Positions 13,980-16,506 of a stretch of DNA of 16,506 nucleotides are shown one piece after another. The notes beneath the pieces were generated by a model, which was not told the origin of the DNA, did no database searches, and saw only the letters and a program-made list of their open reading frames with translations. Location of the stretch: NCBI GenBank assembly GCA_965602945.1, contig CBFDBC010000060.1:1-16506 (forward strand). Direction: 5' to 3'. Positions within the stretch are counted from its first letter, which is position 1. Each line of letters opens with the position of its first letter. Origin of the DNA: JAUXEH01 sp965602945 (GTDB lineage Bacteria; Acidobacteriota; Aminicenantia; Aminicenantales; Aminicenantaceae). Made by a program: the position numbers and the translations under genes.

Positions 13980-15157
13980 CAACGCTGTTCAAACTGGCAC
14001 TGCGGAACCTGTTGGGCGCAGGTATCAGGACCTGGCTGAACGTCGGCGTCCTCTCGTTCGCATTCGTGGCCATCATCTGGATGCAGAGCTACAATCTCGG
14101 CATCGGGGAGCAGGCCATGCGCCTGCAGGTCGCCGCCGAGTATGCCGGGGGGCAGTACTGGCAGGCGAGTTACGATCCCTATGATCCCCTGACCCTGGAG
14201 GACGCCCACGGTGTCCTGCCGGGGCCCCTGCAGGACAGGGTGGACCAGGAAAAAGCGACTCCCATCCTGATCGTCCAGGCCACAGCCTATCCCAACGGGC
14301 GGATGATGACAGCCATGCTCAAGGGGATCGATCCCGGACAGGAGATCCTGTCTCTCCCCTCCCGCTTTCTGAAGCAGGAGGGGGCGGAACTCCCGGTCAT
14401 GATCGGTAGCCGCATGTCGGCCAGCACCGGCCTGAAGGTCGGAGACTTCGTGACGCTCCGATGGCGGGATGCGGAGGGAGTCTTCGATGCCCAGGAATTC
14501 AAGATCGCCCAGGTATTCAGTGTCGCGGTCCCCAGCATCGACCAGGGGCAGTTCTGGATCGCTCTGGACACACTGCAGGACCTGACCCGGATGGAGGGCG
14601 AGGCCACCATGGTGGTCGTGGAGCAGGACGGAGACGCCAGCCCTCCGGGCAGCCTGTCCGGATGGGTCTTCCGCGACCTGGGCTTCCTCATGAAGGACGT
14701 GAAGGCCCTGGTCAAGCAGAAGACGATCGGATCCTCGATCTTCTACATCGTCCTGCTGCTCCTGGCCATGCTGGCCATCTTCGACACCCAGATCTTTTCC
14801 ATCTTCAAGCGCAAGAGGGAGATCGGTACCCTGATGGCCCTGGGCCTGACCCGGACTAGAGTCATAGCAATGTTCACGCTGGAAGGGGTCATGCACAGCG
14901 TGCTCGCGGCAGGCGTGGCCGCCGTGTATGGGATCCCGCTTCTTGCATATTCGAACAAGGTAGGCTGGACCATGCCTGGAGCCATGGACAGCTACGGCTT
15001 CGCCATGGGGGACACGCTGTATCCGGCGATCACGGCCGGGCTAGTGGTGGGCACGGTGCTCCTGGTGCTCCTGGTCACCACCTTTGTGAGCTTTCTCCCC
15101 ACACGCAAGATCGCCAAGCTGGAGCCCACCGAGGCCTTGCGGGGGAAGGTGACATGA
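13976..15157 (+). CDS. FtsX/LolC-E-type ABC permease, first subunit
   Basis: A 393-residue permease with four predicted helices at about 22-37, 253-271, 303-325 and 350-374, in the FtsX/MacB arrangement of one helix, a large periplasmic domain (40-250), then three helices. The cytoplasmic coupling motif is clear: FKRKREIGTLMALGLTRTRV at 277-296. The C-terminus has the usual LPTRKIAKLEPTEALRG. It starts inside the ATPase gene stop (ATGA) with GGGAG upstream. Sequence and length fit LolC/LolE-like lipoprotein-release permeases or their lipid-handling relatives. The periplasmic domain is the probable substrate and carrier contact; specificity cannot be read from sequence. Confidence 0.93.
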   Translation: MTTLFKLALRNLLGAGIRTWLNVGVLSFAFVAIIWMQSYNLGIGEQAMRLQVAAEYAGGQYWQASYDPYDPLTLEDAHGVLPGPLQDRVDQEKATPILIVQATAYPNGRMMTAMLKGIDPGQEILSLPSRFLKQEGAELPVMIGSRMSASTGLKVGDFVTLRWRDAEGVFDAQEFKIAQVFSVAVPSIDQGQFWIALDTLQDLTRMEGEATMVVVEQDGDASPPGSLSGWVFRDLGFLMKDVKALVKQKTIGSSIFYIVLLLLAMLAIFDTQIFSIFKRKREIGTLMALGLTRTRVIAMFTLEGVMHSVLAAGVAAVYGIPLLAYSNKVGWTMPGAMDSYGFAMGDTLYPAITAGLVVGTVLLVLLVTTFVSFLPTRKIAKLEPTEALRGKVT

Positions 15158-16428
15158 TCAAATTTCTGTTGAAAGGCATTCTCAGGGACCGCTCCCGGAG
15201 CCTGTTCCCTATCCTCACGGTCATGACCGGTGTCATGCTGACCGTGCTCCTCTACAGCTACATCCAGGGGGCATTCGGAAACTATTTCGACACCAGCGCC
15301 AAGTTTTCTACAGGGCACGTCAAGGTCATGTCACGCGCTTACGCGGAGGAGGTGGATCAGATCCCCAATGACCTGGCCTTCGTCGGCCTATCCGACCTGC
15401 TCGCAGATCTGCACAACCGCTACCCCGACATGATCTGGACCCCCCGCATTCAGTTCGGCGGGCTTCTTGATATCCCGGATGAGAACGGAGAAACGCGTGC
15501 TCAGGGGCCCGTCATGGGCATGGCCCTGGACCTTTTTTCTCCCAATACTCCCGAATGGTCGCTCCTCGACCTGGAAGGATCCGTGATATCAGGGAGGCTT
15601 CCCGAAAAGCCGGGAGAGATCCTGGTGAGTCACGGTTTTACCGAGCGCCTGGGAGTCACCGCGGGAGAGACGGCCACACTCATCGGTTCCACCATGTACG
15701 GCAGCATGGCCGTGGCCAACTTCACGATCGCCGGCACCGTAAAATTCGGTGTGACTGCGTTGGACAGGGGCGCCATAATCGCGGACCTGGCTGACGTCCA
15801 GGCCGTGCTGGACATGCAGGATGCCGCCGGTGAGGTCCTCGGCTTCTACGATGATCTCGTCTTCAGGCTAGAGGGCTCCGAGCAGCTGGCCGCGGAATTC
15901 AATGCCTCCATGGCGGATGATCCCGATGAATTCGCCCCGATCATGAAGGGGCTGATGGAGCTGTCCGCGCTGGGCGACATGATGGGCATACTCAAGATGT
16001 TTACGGCCGTCGTTCTGATCGTTTTCATAACCGCCATGTCCATCGTGCTGTGGAATTCCGGCATCCTGGGCAGCCTCCGGCGCTACGGCGAGATCGGGGT
16101 GCGCCTCGCCGTCGGAGAGAGCAAGGGCCACCTGTACCGCTCCATGATCACCGAATCCCTGCTAGTCGGCGTCATCGGGTCCGCCTTCGGCACCATCCTG
16201 GGATTGTTCTTCTCCTACTGGCTGCAGTACAAGGGGTTCGACATCAGCCACATGATGCAGAATGCCTCCCTGATGATGGCCGATGTGATCCGGGCCAAGG
16301 TCACTCCCGTGAGCTATGTGATCGGATTCTTTCCCGGGATCATCGCCACTTTCCTGGGATCCGCGATCGCCGGATTGGGTATCTACCGCCGCAAGACATC
16401 ACAGTTGATGAAGGAGTTGGAAGTATGA
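15154..16428 (+). CDS. FtsX/LolC-E-type ABC permease, second subunit
   Basis: A 424-residue protein homologous in layout to the preceding one: N-terminal helix at 18-37, periplasmic domain at about 40-278, then helices at 281-299, 334-357 and 386-410. The FtsX coupling segment is RRYGEIGVRLAVGESKGHLYRSMITESLL at 309-337, somewhat diverged from the first subunit, and the C-terminus reads YRRKTSQLMKELEV without the classic P-x-EALR ending. Two unequal permeases beside one ATPase is the LolC/LolE/LolD pattern. It overlaps its upstream neighbour by ATGA, and its own stop overlaps the next start in the same way, so all four genes are translated as one block. Confidence 0.93.
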   Translation: MIKFLLKGILRDRSRSLFPILTVMTGVMLTVLLYSYIQGAFGNYFDTSAKFSTGHVKVMSRAYAEEVDQIPNDLAFVGLSDLLADLHNRYPDMIWTPRIQFGGLLDIPDENGETRAQGPVMGMALDLFSPNTPEWSLLDLEGSVISGRLPEKPGEILVSHGFTERLGVTAGETATLIGSTMYGSMAVANFTIAGTVKFGVTALDRGAIIADLADVQAVLDMQDAAGEVLGFYDDLVFRLEGSEQLAAEFNASMADDPDEFAPIMKGLMELSALGDMMGILKMFTAVVLIVFITAMSIVLWNSGILGSLRRYGEIGVRLAVGESKGHLYRSMITESLLVGVIGSAFGTILGLFFSYWLQYKGFDISHMMQNASLMMADVIRAKVTPVSYVIGFFPGIIATFLGSAIAGLGIYRRKTSQLMKELEV

Positions 16429-16506
16429 AAAAATCCACGTTAATGGTGTGTTTGGTCATGGCCGGACTCTTTCTGGGCTTGGAAGCCCAGACCCCGGACG
16501 GCGACT
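16425..16506 (+). CDS. Secreted protein, partial; probable LolA-like periplasmic carrier
   Basis: Only 27 codons are visible before the right edge. The ATG overlaps the permease stop (ATGA), with GGAG upstream. The start is a clear signal peptide: Lys-rich n-region, hydrophobic LMVCLVMAGLFLGL, and probable cleavage near EAQ/TPDGD. No mature domain is visible. In operons of this type (ATPase plus two FtsX permeases), the next gene is often an outer-membrane-lipoprotein-sorting, LolA-like protein, which would complete a carrier-based export route. That identity is inferred from position only. Confidence 0.7.
   Translation, partial: MKKSTLMVCLVMAGLFLGLEAQTPDGD

Noticed and set aside
1..16506. 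CRISPR arrays, tRNA or rRNA genes, insertion sequences
   Set aside because: I saw no spaced direct repeats, cloverleaf-like segments, rRNA signatures, transposase motifs or terminal inverted repeats.

Overview
The window is one stretch of a G+C-rich bacterial chromosome with a Gram-negative cell plan: a lipoprotein with an OmpA domain, two predicted outer-membrane barrel proteins and a Lol-type export operon. The gene families point to Acidobacteriota or the neighbouring Aminicenantes: a single-MIDAS VWFA protein of the type catalogued as Acidobacterial, a DUF5916/CBM9 barrel, a PadR gene coupled to a large MacB/FtsX permease, and a small membrane protein of the loosely named 'bacteriophage holin' family. 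This placement is inference from gene content. There are no rRNA or tRNA genes, CRISPR arrays or transposases, and no gene-free stretch longer than about 180 bases.

Layout. (1) 1-2869, minus strand: padR followed, with an ATGA overlap, by a large two-module FtsX/MacB permease that runs off the left edge. (2) 3022-4722, plus strand: a secreted VWFA protein, an intrinsic terminator, and an OmpA/Pal-like lipoprotein. (3) 4770-7863, minus strand: a two-gene unit of a PEP-synthase-like ATP-binding protein and a double-receiver protein with a tandem C-terminal FSTWL repeat. I recall these modules as normally fused in one long protein; here they are separate genes 4 bases apart. (4) 7969-10611, minus strand: a DUF5916/CBM9 outer-membrane protein. 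(5) 10764-11287, plus strand: two small genes, one cytosolic and unrecognised, one a two-helix membrane protein, behind a good sigma70-like promoter. (6) 11463 to the right edge, plus strand: a tight operon of a TetR regulator, an outer-membrane barrel, a LolD/MacB-type ATPase, two FtsX/LolC-E-type permeases, and the start of a secreted protein that is probably the periplasmic carrier. Four of its five junctions overlap by four bases.

The two most interesting systems are the split receiver/dikinase-like pair in region 3, whose biochemistry I do not know to be established, and the TetR-controlled Lol-like operon in region 6, which carries its own outer-membrane barrel and looks like a complete envelope export or lipid/lipoprotein trafficking route. 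Smaller points are a terminator hairpin inside the only space available for the OmpA leader, and AT-rich palindromes in the padR promoter region and upstream of the OmpA gene.
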